Shown here piece by piece: positions 11,405 to 23,040 of a DNA stretch of 64,000 bases (within the stretch, counting starts at the first letter, position 1; each line of letters begins with the position of its first letter). The notes under the pieces were generated by a model. That model was given only the letters and a program-made list of their open reading frames with translations, was not told where the DNA came from and made no database searches. Location of the stretch: assembly GCA_933228895.1 (NCBI GenBank), contig OW121855.1, positions 42,608,698-42,672,697 on the forward strand, written 5' to 3'. Both the position numbers and the translations under genes were made by a program. This DNA is from Platycnemis pennipes (taxonomy: Eukaryota > Arthropoda > Insecta > Odonata > Platycnemididae).

Positions 11405-12430
11405 CCTTAATATTTTGTAGCAAAGTTGCCTTTCTTCAGTTTTTGCATTCTTATACTTTCTTTTTTCTTCGATCTTTCTTCTTTACAACTTTCCTTCTTC
11501 CAATAACTTCTCTTGTGACTTCTTCTAGCCCATGTTTAATATTTTCCCAACGCCCTTCCACTGATTTCTCAGTCAGGTCCTCTCCTATGTTGTTTCCTAT
11601 TTCTTTTTTAAATACCAGCTGATGATTAGCCTCCTTCAATGTTTCTACCTACCATATATTCGTCACCGTTTTATTCAGTTTATTGACTTTTAGGTAACAT
11701 TTCATCATCACTAAATTATGATCACTGTCGATGTCATCACCAGGTTAGATTTTGCATTCCTTCACCTAGTTCCTAAATCTCTTTTTCACTAAAATGTAGT
11801 CTATTTGAAATCTTCTTCTGCCTCCTGGCATTATCTATATGTATCTTCTTCGTTTGTGATTTTTAAACAATGTGTTAGCTACCGTTAACTTGAGCTGTGT
11901 GCAGGATTTCGGTTTCCCAATCCATATTTTCCCAATCCATTTTTTAATCCATATTTTACTGTTATCCTCCGCTCTCGGCCTTCGCCGATGACAGCGTCCC
12001 TATCCCCTAAATAATTAAGTTTTCTTCTCCTCTTACCTGTTTTATGATCCCCATGATATCTTCATAGGCGTCTTCCACTACTTCATCTTCGTAGTTCATC
12101 GTAGACATGTAAATCTGCACCACTACGGTATCTACAGGTTTGGTTTCGATCTTCATCATTATTATCCATTCACTGTACTGCAGGAAGCTCTTCACACGCA
12201 TTCCGCCGGTATTTTGAGTATTATCCCTACTGCATTGCCATTTAAAGACCTCGTGTGCATTATCCCTCAGCTTCCACTCCAAAAGTATCCTTCTTTGGGC
12301 CACTTCATTTCGCTGATTCCTAGAGCATCAAGGTCCATTCTTCTAATTTTCACCTTCAGGTCTTCCAGTCTGCGAGTCCTCGGGATAATTATGTGGTGAT
12401 TCCCCTTGCCTTCCATATCGTAGTATTATA
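11405..12430 (-). pseudogene. LINE endonuclease region (APE type, RTE-like), frameshifted
   Basis: Read on the minus strand from about 12430, successive frames give the hallmarks of an apurinic-type endonuclease of a non-LTR retrotransposon: RRMDLDALGISEMKW-like residues near the N-terminus (12340-12300), a segment ending YEDIMGIIKQVRGEENLII, a degenerate GDRDAVIGEG in place of GDWNAVIGEG, RRRFQIDYILVKKRF (about 11780-11830) and DIDSDHNLVMMKCYLK (about 11690-11740). IDYIL and SDHN are conserved around the catalytic Asp and His. The enzyme nicks target DNA to prime reverse transcription. The arrangement resembles RTE/BovB-type proteins, often mis-annotated as craniofacial development protein 2. 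Several frameshifts and stops make it a pseudogene. The 297-nt open frame at 12007-12303 is its longest intact piece. Confidence 0.75.
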
Positions 12431-15400
12431 GCCGTTAAAATAAATGTTACCACGTCTATATTGTAATGAGTGTCTCATTTGACACATTCACCGCTCACAC
12501 TCATTCTCTACTCCTCACACACCTCTACTCATATGAAGAAGAGATTCTGTTCTTTCCTCCGGGTGATGGAATGCATAATAGTTGGTGGCCTCCCGTCGCC
12601 AAGTCATGGCATCTTCACAGGTTTCTGTATTATCTAAAAGACCTACCTTAACCAGGCATAGACCAATACCCCTCGGAATGCCGTCGCTTTTCGTCCACAA
12701 CTGCTAATTTGACAAGTAAATTACCTTATCTCGCAGCTAACCTCTAAACCTACATTTATAAGTCGAACCACCCGGTGGACGCCTTTGGTAGCTTAAAGCT
12801 CAGCCGCAAGACATTCTACCTACTCGTGATAAAACTGCTCGTGCTTGAAAAATAAAGTTTACAATTCTAAATTCAGCGATTATTCTATTTATTTTATATT
12901 CAACCAAGTAACCCTTAGTTGAATCAATAACATAATAAATTTTCACGTAGGTTTTTAAGATCATCTACTTTTTCGAGGCTGAAAATGGTAAATATTGTAA
13001 AAACAAATCCCAGCGATGTGAGCGCAAAATTATGACGTTATTACTATCAGTATGAAACACTGTAACAGCATAACACCAGAAACCGTTTTATGCAACGCTC
13101 AGCTAGTTATTTGGTCTATTCATTTACTTTCTCCAGGGTTACGTTCTCATTAAGTGCATTCTAACTTTTGGGCTTGCATTTCTTGCTACGAAATCATATT
13201 TTTCCCTCAGAAGGTAACCTTAGTCTGGGCTATTTGCGGTTATTTCAAGCTTTTTTCCTCCATCGCCTGTTATTCAGCACCTCAAATATTGAAAATATTG
13301 TACTTATTTCAAATATTGTTACCCCAGTATTATACCAGTTCTTTTCATTCCAATTCCCTTTGCTCTTCTTCTACATCCTCTTCTACATGCACTTTTACAT
13401 AACCTTTACTATCCGTGAATGCCTTGTGCCCTGATTTTTTTTCAGTTCAGTTGGAGTTAGTTCTCTTCTTTCCGATTGGACTGATCATTTTTTCCTCTCA
13501 ATTTTTTCCCTTACCAAATATTCCTTCTTCCATCGGGTCCTTTAGCTTCCTACAATCTCTTTTCATCACTTCTATCCATACACTAAGTTTCTTTTGAAAT
13601 GCCTTCCTGTCCCTCCCGTTCCTAGTACTTCTTTTGTCTTTCCAGCTCCATTTCTTTCAAGCCTGCCTTTTTCTCTTTATCCTATCTACAAACGCCGGAA
13701 CAAATGTCTAGGGTAGATCTTCATTCTGACTTTAGTTGCCCTGCTCTTCAAATGATGCTCACCGAAATATGATTTCAGTTGTCCACCCGTGGCTAGGATA
13801 ATGTAACAGGATCAATAAAGAGCCTTTGTGTTCACAGACTAAAAAAGAAAGGCAAAGGAAACATATGAGACATTGACATGAAGTGGAAGGAAGTGGAGGT
13901 GAAGAGATTCATAGGAAACCTGTTATCGGGAATGAAATCGTAATAGGGAAGTATCAGAACGATACATTTATAACTCACAGAAGCAAACCGAGCCTATCTC
14001 AAAGTTTTCCTGGTTAAAATGACATGGCTTGCGAATGGATAGGCATGAAAATTTGTGGAAAAAGGATACGGCACAGCATATACTTGATAAAATAGTGAAT
14101 CAGGCCTCAGCAAAATGGCACAGGGATAGAATAGATAGAATGTGAACTAAATTTAACAAAAATACCAAAATTTCCCAGATGAAATCAGATTAGATCTGAG
14201 AAATAGAAGCCTTTTGAAAAAAAAACAAATAAAAAAGTACTTTCGGAATAAAATAGTGGATAGTATCTAGACACTGATGAGGTAGGGGGTAGTAAAAATA
14301 GAAACAAGTAAATGTATGCATTTTCAGGACACAAGAATCTTACATAAGCTGAGGAAATATTTTAAACAGAGGAACAAAAATTTACCTCCATTGGGATGTT
14401 TAAGTGCAATCGTTGGGAAAATTTTCAATACTTAAGTAGATAGTGAGGACGACTTGACAATATTTTAGATTTACTCTGGCAGAAACATTCTGAATAATAA
14501 TGTCTGTGATAGTTTCCGAAATTCAGGAATCTATGATGAAGCAGAGTATAAATGAAACTGGTTGCAGTCATTGTTGTGTACCTACTTAAGAATGAGGAAT
14601 TTGAATGAACACAAATTGATGGTACGTCCTTTGAGAGACGTTTCCGATGACATTTCATTGAGCTATTCAGGTTAATATTACGCAAATGAATTAGTGTTCA
14701 AAAGAAAAACGTAACTATCGTAAACATTCTTGATGGAAAGATGAGGACTGGTACAGATAAAGAGGCAGTTCCAGGAGCTAGCAGTAGGAGACAACAACTG
14801 GTGATGATGATTATGGAGAATTGAGACGAGAAGGTCAAAGGTTGAAGGTGAAACTACCCACCTCTCAGGTCACGGAGCACTCAGGGTCATATCGCGTATG
14901 AAATCATCTCCAAATGAGCTAAAGTGAGCAGTATAACAAAAGGATGTTTAGAATGCTACAGCGGGATGCACGAAGGACATACTACGCAAAATCACGACTT
15001 TTGAGTGCCACAGGCAACTTTTAACACAAATGAGTATCGTCCGTAAAGCCAACGCCAAGTTTCGTCATCGTCAAATACTCTGTATATCACTATCCAAGGA
15101 TAACGGCCAGAAAATGTCAGAGATTAAAAATCAAATTCATTTCAAAGAATTAGAACCTATACTCCACATTTCATCAGTCCGCCTTATGCCATTATCTTTG
15201 GATGTATTGAAACAGAAAGGGAATGGGAAGCCGCAGCTCTTCATAAACTTTATTCATAAGCAACTGCTCCCACGCTGGAACAGTTCGACGCTGTCAGACG
15301 CTGGAATAGTAACAAAACGGTTTGCAGCAAGAAAAGTAAATGGTTATTGAAAAGGAAATCGTTGGATTGGAAAATATTTTGTCTCTTAGATATTTGTTAG

Positions 15401-16230
15401 CTAATCCTTTAATTAAACGACTCTCCCAAAACGACGATCCAAGGATAGGCAATAGAAAATCCTATTAGCTTGTTAATTATGACACGTACTAATATAGTTA
15501 TCATCCTTCAGAAATATATCATGGAATATGCTTAATCTTGGGGTGCAGCATACACTATTTTCCTAAAAAGGACGATTAGACACTCATTTTATATTGCCCT
15601 TATATTAAGAGGTACCCTAACTCATTCAAATGAAGAGATGTCGAATCCAACGGGACTTGTTATTTCATACTTTTGTTTTGATAGGGATCACCATCTCGTA
15701 AAGCAACAAAAGTACTACAATAATCTCAAATTTTAATTTAACGTGCATCTTTTATATAATGGATAACATTAGAATGAAAAATTTGGTCGCAACTCCGTTG
15801 GAAAATAAATCTCTTCATCTCGTTTGACGCTCGTGTTTGACCGGCAGCTTCCCAAGGGGAACAACAGGAGCGTCATGTTTACAGTACACTTGACCTTGTC
15901 TAGAGCAGTCTGAAAATCAATACAATACCACTCTAGTCTCAACGTTCCAAAAAGCAGCGGCTGCGGCCAGGAGAAAAATCCTGGTGGAGCAATCAATAAC
16001 TTCTGAGACGCATAAATAAATACTTCCTGGGTAGCCCCAGCCGTCTGACCTCTTTCAGCCTGCCCACCACCAAATGCTTAAGTTAGATTGTACATAGGGT
16101 TGCCCTGAATTGCCATCGAATTATTTTCCAACGTATTCCTTCGGGAAAAGTTGCGAAATTAAGCATTTCTTTCTGCTCGATCCACCCCCCCACACTTCGA
16201 TTTCTTTGTGTACTCAATTTTATGGCATCC
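12431..16230. other. No recognisable gene; pyrimidine-rich tract at about 13320-13700
   Basis: Open frames are short and overlapping. The 13320-13700 tract is pyrimidine-rich on the plus strand, so the minus strand reads Lys/Arg/Glu-rich in broken frames, possibly an old LINE remnant. The 106-codon plus-strand frame at 15030-15350 has no family match or splice context. Confidence 0.4.
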
Positions 16231-16375
16231 TCCAGTGATGGGAGTAACTGAGTTACCAGTAACGATTTTTTTTACTTGTGATCGTTACTTTTTAAAAAAA
16301 TATAACGATTACTTTTAATCCACTCATGGTTTTCTGAAAGTAATCATTACTTTCTTGTTTTGTACCCTGCATGAT
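16231..16375. repeat. Fragment of a GTAAC-rich terminal repeat, possibly hAT-like
   Basis: CAGTGATGGGAGTAACTGAG is followed by repeated short motifs of the kind GTAACGATT and GTTACTTTT. This CAGTGATGGGAGTAAC start with GTTAC-rich subterminal repeats is familiar from ends of hAT-type elements in animals. No matching opposite end was found nearby, so only one terminus is preserved. Confidence 0.4.
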
Positions 16376-19235
16376 AAGTTCAATTTCAGCAGATGGTCTT
16401 CTGCTTTTGGAGGTCAATGGCTCTGGTACCATCGATGGTGGAGCCGGAAATTGTTTCATCAATTTGTAATTTTATACATTCGCTGCAGCCAAGGATAATA
16501 ATATAAGGTTTAGCTATAAATAATAATATCCGTTAATAGGATTTTAGTCTGAAACTGTTCAATGCCAAGCAATGTCTAAAGCTTCGCCCAAAAATTTACT
16601 CAAACAAATTATTCATGGGGTCAGACTTTACTTATATACGGGGCTAGATTCATGAAAGCAAGAAAGATGAGCCAAAAATCACCCTCTTCATTTCACTGGC
16701 ATAATAATCTGATTGGTACATACAGCAAATAATATTAAATATTCACGTGAATCTGCCCAAAAATTCCATCGAGGACGTACACGTAACATGGGATACAAGG
16801 TCACTTTTGTAAGGTTCGTTTAGAGCTAAAGAATTGCAGGAGATAATTTTAACGTACTCCATCATTATTTTGAGGAAGCCACATTTCCAATCATTTAGAA
16901 TGATCCTTATCTAAAATCTTGTGGCCAAAAATATCATTATTATCATTCTCAAGTAAATCACAGCGCATATATACTCCTCAAGCTTAAGACGCGGAAAACA
17001 ACCGCAATCTTCAATTAAGCAGTGAAATACTTAGAGTCAAGAAGGTTCGATGGCTCCATTCTGAGGTCTAGTACACATTAAAGAAATTCATTCGGATTAG
17101 AAAAAAACAAGTTGTGGAGTATTGGTGGCATTCAGAACTAACCTCATTTCATAGCTTTTACGGTGTGCTCAAAGAGAGAAGTTAACCCTCCATAAGTTTA
17201 TTAAAACTAATCTTTTGGATGCCATCTACTCATCAATAGCTATAAAGTAATATATGATTACATCAAGTGCACATAAGAACAGTAAATGTCAGAACTTACT
17301 GAAGGTCATCAAATTTTCATCGATATTTTTACCATTTGGCGCGAAAAAAAGTTGGCCAAGAGAAAGGACCAAGATAGAGTTATACTTATAATTAAACTAT
17401 GAAAAGTTAGCACGGCCTTGCTCGACAAAAGTCACTCAAAGTATTCAATCTGGAGGCCCATCCGATGTAAGGTTTAATGAACTGGAATTATTTCCGGCTC
17501 AGACTTAAAGCCTGGGTAGGGAAAGTAAAGAAGAAAAAAGTTTCTCGAGAAGATGCGATGAAAGGAGAAGAGGAAGTAGAAGATATTAAGAGATAATGAA
17601 GTGTTGAATCTTGTCAGAAGCAAACCGATCGATGAACATTTAAGGAAGAAAAAAATGATCACTTGAGTCGGTATGAATTGAAAAAAATGTCGACTGGTCC
17701 TAGTCATTAGAAAAATAAATCAAAATGTTACCGAAATGTTTCAGCAATTTTCTTCGATGATTACATTTTGATTCAAGGCTTCAAAGTGGAATTACAAACA
17801 TTAGCATTTTTTCTATTGCACTCCTGCTAACATTTGAACCTTAAACGAGGCACATAAATTATTTAAAAAGTTTGTTGATATATGCATTGACCTAATGGTT
17901 GATGCGTTGATATTTGCTTGCATTCAAATGAAGAAGCCATATTATCAAGCTGATTTTTACTCATAACATAATATTCTGGCTTTAAAATAATTCAATTTGC
18001 AGACAAAAGAATGTCTCTATGAATCCACGCTCAAATTGATATTTACTCTGAAGCATTTCTTTTATCTTCGTAATCTTGCTTCATCTATAGTATTTTTCAT
18101 AATCTTTAAATTTTCTATTGATTCTTTTCATTGGTAAAGTATTGCAGTTGTCATTAGCAATCCAAAAAAGTGTCGTAACCAGAATGGAAATATACCAAAA
18201 ATTCTTAAGACTTGTACAAAGAGAAAATTGATGTGAGCAGCAAACTTGGTCAAAATCTAATATAACTTTTGATATTACATGTTCGCTTCCTACAAATTTT
18301 AATGCAGTCAGTATAATTTTCTATTACTTAACATTCAATTTAAACCACTATTTAAACCCAGAGTAATCATGTAAATCTGGAGTGATAAATAGTCTATTCA
18401 CCGCATCAAAATTCAACTATAAATTCCACACTTTCTTGTTCATGAATCGTACAAAATCCACGATAGTGAATCAATATCCTATGTGTAGGAGAAATGCCAC
18501 TACCTAGCTATGGAATATCATTTAGAAGATGAACCTACTAGAAAGTCGACCGGCAACGTCTTGATACCTCCCGTGAAAATCCGTCGGGTACCGAAGTGGA
18601 AACACTCTACCTCTTTCGCCATCGCGGTTTTGGACGGCTGCTCACTCTTGCGGCAAGGATCCAAAATTGTCCCCCGCCCTAGAAGTGCCTCCACTTTACA
18701 TTCCCATTTCAAGGGCATCACGCATGCCTCTTTCATTTTACGACAGGCCTTGGCAATTCAAAAGGATGGTGTGCGCCATCCCAAAGAGGGGACCTTGGAG
18801 GAGAAAATATTACTGCCTTAAATTAAACCAAGATGGTAATCGCTTGGTGAATAAACAAATTTTGAACAAGCGTGGTGGTTCGAATTCGTTCCAGTAGAAA
18901 ATCGATAGTTGTTCCAGGATCTTTTGCTAGACAGCCTTTTTTCTCAACGTTTAAGATTCGGATACGATTTTCATTTTCCTAATTGTTGTACTCTTCACCT
19001 TTACTGGGCGTTTTTGGGATTATTCGCTGCTAATAAATATCAAGCATAGACTAACGGCAAAACGATCTAATTCTATAGTAAACAATTCAATACTTGTAGC
19101 ATTGATTTAAACCCGCAAGTATAACCTTCAGTTCAATCCGATCGTACAATTCTTACCGATTTGTTACGCATTGTTTCAAAAATGCCATTTCTATGGTAAC
19201 AAATGAAAAAGATACTTATTATCGTCCCCAATCAT
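16376..19235. other. No recognisable gene
   Basis: AT-rich. A better balanced block at about 18510-18900 is open on both strands (103 codons plus, 72 codons minus) but shows no recognised motif. It may be an eroded retroelement. Confidence 0.4.
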
Positions 19236-19646
19236 CAATCCTAATAATAGTTAGACGCAGCTCTCCACTCTATTCCCTTATTGGCTTTTCTCTTGTTAGC
19301 CTTTTCATATTCATTTAAGTCTACTCTCTTACGTCCATCATTACTTGATTCCATTATTTCATACGAAGACTTCCTTTTCCATTCTTCTCATTCACTTTTC
19401 CCTGAATGACTTTCATCAGTCCGTCATGTCTCATAGGTAGGGCAGATTAGGTCCCGTTTTCTCTTTGATTTTCATCAGATCTCTTTTCTTACGTTTCTGT
19501 TCCGCCATCTCTTTCACGTTTCTATCATATTTCTTTTGTCCGACTCCTTTCATGACGTCTTCATTGGAAACTCGATCGATCCATTTTTCCTTATCATCCT
19601 TCTGTAACACCGCATTCCAGACATAAAATGATGCTGTCTGAATCAA
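19236..19646 (-). pseudogene. LINE C-terminal and 3' end fragment (RTE-like)
   Basis: On the minus strand a 71-codon frame (19646-19431) contains KWIDRVSNEDVMKGVGQKK, which matches the conserved ending of RTE-like reverse-transcriptase proteins (W-x-D-R-V-(S/T)-N-E-(D/E)-V-L-x-x-V-G-E). Frameshifted continuation follows, and the element ends at about 19236-19270 with the 3' sequence GGAGAGCTGCGT that also terminates the LINE copies at 32670, 40210 and 56050. The 5' part is missing, as is usual for 5'-truncated LINE insertions. The fragment is not functional. Confidence 0.7.
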
Positions 19647-19961
19647 CCGTTTGCGTGAAAATCGGAGCTTTTTCCTTCCCTACAATAACAGAATGTTAAT
19701 AACAGAATGAATTTTTCATTTAAAGGTGTCATTAGATTGTTTGGTAATCGTTAAAATGATGCGGCTGTGGCTTCACTTTGATCAAGTAGGAGGAATGGAA
19801 GAATGCGGGCCATCAAAGAGAAATTCAATGCATGAGTGTGCAATATAAGTATGAGAGAGTTAGGAGCAGGCCTGTAATGTATGATAATAATAATAATATA
19901 ATTTAATAATATTATTTTAGACATATATTCTTATATAATTATAATATACTAGCGGAAGCTG

Positions 19962-19980
19962 CCCGTTGAAATTCAACGGG
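19962..19980 (-). other. Helitron 3' terminal hairpin
   Basis: CCCGTTGAA and TTCAACGGG form a perfect 9-bp inverted repeat around a single base, in practice a stem of eight with a 3-nt loop. On the minus strand it lies nine bases upstream of the terminal CTAG. In rolling-circle Helitron transposition this hairpin is regarded as the terminator. Confidence 0.85.
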
Positions 19981-20439
19981 AGTGAAAAACATTGAACTTA
20001 TTTTGTAAGAAAACCACTGTCTGAAGGATACTGTTAGCGCGGTCATTTGAGGAGTTGGTGACCTATGTTGTACATAGTGGTCGTTGTAGTAGACACGCTA
20101 ACAATTTTCTAGGTGCACGAGGAGATGAGTGACTGTTGGTTCTCTTTCATGCACGGAAAATCCAAAAATGGCCCACGCAAACTCATAACCACGTAAGATA
20201 GATGGCCATCTCGTATTTTCGGTTCTCTTAGCCGTATCTTAAGTGAATTAACAGCTTGATCGCTACCCTTGTGTATAAACATACATTAACATTAATGACT
20301 TAATTAAGATAGATTAAGATAAGTTTCTCATTCCATATTTTTGAAAGAGTTCCAGGTAATTTTCAAGACTGTTGCCTCCTTACCCGTGTACCGTATCGTG
20401 AAGAATAGCCTGTCGTTCATCTTCAGTTTGGGTTTGACG

Positions 20440-20849
20440 TTAAGCAGCATGCCTGTCCGCGTCGACTACAATTGTCGCCTGTCGCTCTTCATGATTTTCC
20501 AAATGCCGTTGGGAAGCGTGTCTTACAGCATCCTGCTCCCTTCGAGTGTGCCGCACATCAGGATTTTCCATGTGGCGCAGGGATGCGTGTGTTGCAGCAT
20601 CCTGCTCCCTTCGCGCGAGCCGCTCTTCATGATCTTCCAATTGGCGTTGGGAAGCATATCTTACAGCATCCAGCTCCCTTCGCACGTGCCGTCTTCAGGA
20701 GTTTCATTAGATCGTTGCTGGGCATGTCTTTGAGCATCCAAATCCAATCTATAGCGTTTTTCCTGCGAGGGCTCATTTTCTCGCAAAGAAGACATTCCTC
20801 TTGCTTTAGATGATTTTGCCGAAAGGTTGCTCTTTTTTGTTTTAGGCAT
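20440..20849 (-). pseudogene. N-terminal repeat region of a Helitron-type protein, frameshifted
   Basis: An ATG at 20849 on the minus strand opens MPKTKKSNLSAKSSKARGMS, a basic N-terminus, followed by RLDLDAQRHAQQRSNETPED. After a frameshift near 20685 the frame continues with three repeats of about 23 residues of the type RREQDAVRHASQRHLENHEE. Such Arg/Glu/Gln-rich repeats precede the Rep and helicase domains of many arthropod Helitron proteins. At the nucleotide level the unit CAGCATCCTGCTCCCTTCG recurs about every 69-72 bp on the plus strand. The catalytic HUH (Rep) and PIF1-like helicase domains are absent, so the copy is non-autonomous. Confidence 0.6.
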
Positions 20850-21438
20850 TTTGATGGTGATATCTTTGTCTTAAGTCCAAGGAGGAGAAAAACAGCGGCG
20901 ATTGGGAGCCTTCAATAGGCACCTTGATTTTGATCAAATTTAATCTAACTGCACTTTAACACTTTTAAGCATATAAAAATAGCATGTAACGTTTATAATA
21001 TAGGAATATGTCTAAAGAACAGTTCCCAAACGTAATTAGAGGCAGACGCTTCCACTACGAGTAATACTATGAAGTATTAAACGATAATAAACAACTCGGT
21101 GTTTATTGTAGCAACTGAGCAACCCTAATCTGCCGACTCAAATCACGTTTAGGTGCACCAACCAAACGGTCATGCAGCGAGAGCACAAAGTACCTCTATA
21201 CATATTCTATGTGGCCCGTCTCTCGTACTGGGAAGAAAATTTTTTTACCGTTCTTAACATTACCCGAAAAACGCCACTTGGCGGTGACCATTATTCGTTC
21301 CTCTTTTTAACTTCATTTTCAAACCTTAAGAAACGTCAAACATGGGACCCTTGGGACTCTGGGCCCCTCTTATATAGAATTATTTCTACGTGTTATCATG
21401 GGCCTGCAGAAAAACGTGATATTTAAATGCTAGAGGCT

Positions 21439-21469
21439 TGAATGTCCTTTGAAAATCAAAGGACATTCA
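21439..21469 (-). other. Perfect 14-bp hairpin followed by CTAG inside the Helitron
   Basis: TGAATGTCCTTTGA and TCAAAGGACATTCA pair perfectly around a 3-nt loop. On the minus strand the hairpin is followed after five bases by CTAG at 21433-21430, the layout of a Helitron 3' terminus. It may be a bypassed or nested terminator. The base after CTAG is C, not the usual T. Confidence 0.6.
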
Positions 21470-21895
21470 CACCGATCTCTGGTTGTCAAGGAAATATGCT
21501 ATTGTTGATTTCAGAGAAAAATGTGAGATTTTTCAGCTAAAAATACGATTTTCAGACAAAAACTAAGCGTAATAGAAAATTGATTGAAAGAATTAGAAAC
21601 TTCATTTATTCAGCCATCCGATAAAAAAAATTCCAGCCCTCTGTCTTGAATGGAAGTACTTTAAATAAGCAAAAAATGAGACCACTGCACCGAACTCAAT
21701 GCCAGGGACCACCAGGATCCATCTAAGAGGCTTTTGGGGACCCTGAGGGTATTTTAACATAGCCTATGTTCTGCCCAGACACATTTCCTATCTACATACC
21801 AAATTTCAGCTCAATCCGTTTAGTAGTTTTTGCGTGATTGAGCAACAGACAGACACACAGACAGACACCATTACATTTTTATATATTAGTATGGA

Positions 21896-22504
21896 TGTCC
21901 TCATCGTGGGCGAGCTCGGTGGTATCAAGAGCTCACTAATATATAACATCAAGTGCAGGGCGCGAGCAGATGCACTTGCAGGAGCAATGCAGAAGGCCGA
22001 TCTTCTCGGGTACCTTCCACTGCTTCGCGCGCATGACCCGAATGCAGGGTAGCCACCTATCCGGCGATGGCCATCGTGGTTACCCGCAAGCGCAACCCCT
22101 CTCGAGTCTCCGGCCATTAGGTCGGCAATGTAACCCCATGCTAGCCGGAAACTCGGAGGTGGTATTTACCTAAAAAGTAACATCATAATAATTTTATTTC
22201 TGTTGGTTGAATAGAAATCGTCAATGGAATATCAATCAGAAATGTGAAAAAAGAAGAAATTAAAAAAAAAAGAAATGAAAAAATTAGTGAACGCAGCATG
22301 AATTAACAATGAAAGCAAGAGCACATCGGCAAAATAGATCGATTAAAAACTTAGGGCGTCTATAAGGCAAAGAATTTGACGTTAGCGATAGATATTTACT
22401 GTGATAAGAATAAGTCAGTAACACAGCCGCATATCACGGCGTTCGGCCACAATTCAAGTTTTCCATACTTTTCCCGAGAGGCATAAAGGTTATGCTCCCG
22501 TGTT
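21896..22504. other. GC-rich block of unknown origin next to the Helitron, then AT-rich DNA
   Basis: The 21896-22150 stretch is richer in G and C than its surroundings and is open on both strands. The plus frame reads DVLIVGELGGIKSSLIYNIK and continues to a stop at 22050. No family was recognised and no splice sites are convincing. The remainder to 22504 is AT-rich and featureless. Confidence 0.4.
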
Positions 22505-23040
22505 TTTCTCCTATTCTCCTATCAGCTAATCTCCTCATTTCACATATTTCTTCTCCTTCACATTCTTCCTCACTTGTTCTAGATATCTCATACGAGGCCT
22601 GCCTTTGCCTTACTTCCCGTTCACTTGTCCTTAAACCATTGACTTCATCAGGCCATCATGTCTGATAAATTCCAATAAAGTTATTAGGCTGCCTTCTTAT
22701 TAGGGTCTTCAGAAGACTTCCCTTTTCTCCCACTCTTCTGAGAACTTCATCGTTGCTAACTCGCTTGATCCATTTAATCTTCATCATTATTCAGTAGCAC
22801 CACATTTCGAATACTTCAACCGAATTCTGCTTTCATCGTCTATACCTAACTTCCATTAGGAAACTTGCTTCAGACGCTTCAGACATACTTCCTGATGAAT
22901 TGTTTCCTTACTTATACGCTTATATTCTCAGCTGTAAATAGATTATTCTTTTGGAAGAATGTCCTCTTTGTCTGGGCTATTCTACTGACTATACCTTTAT
23001 TGCTTCGTCCATCGCTAGTTACTCGGCTTCCGAGGTAACA
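22505..23040 (-). pseudogene. LINE reverse-transcriptase C-terminal fragment (RTE-like)
   Basis: From 23037 on the minus strand the sequence reads YLGSRVTSDGRSNKGIVSRI and then AQTKRTFFQKNNLFTAENIS, open for about 40 codons. This is the well-conserved block after the RT palm in RTE-like proteins (Y-L-G-S-x-(I/V)-T-x-D-G-R, then x-x-I-x-x-R-I-A). Downstream frames, with shifts, continue into the WxxRVxNEE-type C-terminus near 22760. The copy lacks endonuclease, fingers and palm, so it is a 5'-truncated or eroded insertion. It lies on the same strand as the LINE piece at 19236-19646, but both contain the C-terminus, so they are separate copies. Confidence 0.7.

Larger units (their letters stand above)
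19949..21895 (-). mobile_element. Helitron, minus strand, 1,947 bp
   Basis: Read on the minus strand, the element starts TCCATACTAATATATAAAAA at 21895 and ends CTAG at 19952-19949, preceded by a 3' hairpin. The flanking bases are A on the 5' side (complement of T21896) and T on the 3' side (complement of A19948), as expected for insertion between A and T without target duplication. Starting TC, ending CTRR and a subterminal hairpin are the three structural hallmarks of Helitrons. The 5' region carries the CTGTCTGTCTGT-type tract and TGAGCTGAAATTTGGTATG, common in insect Helitrons. Inside is a decayed N-terminal piece of a Helitron-type protein, but no Rep or helicase domain was found. Confidence 0.8.
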
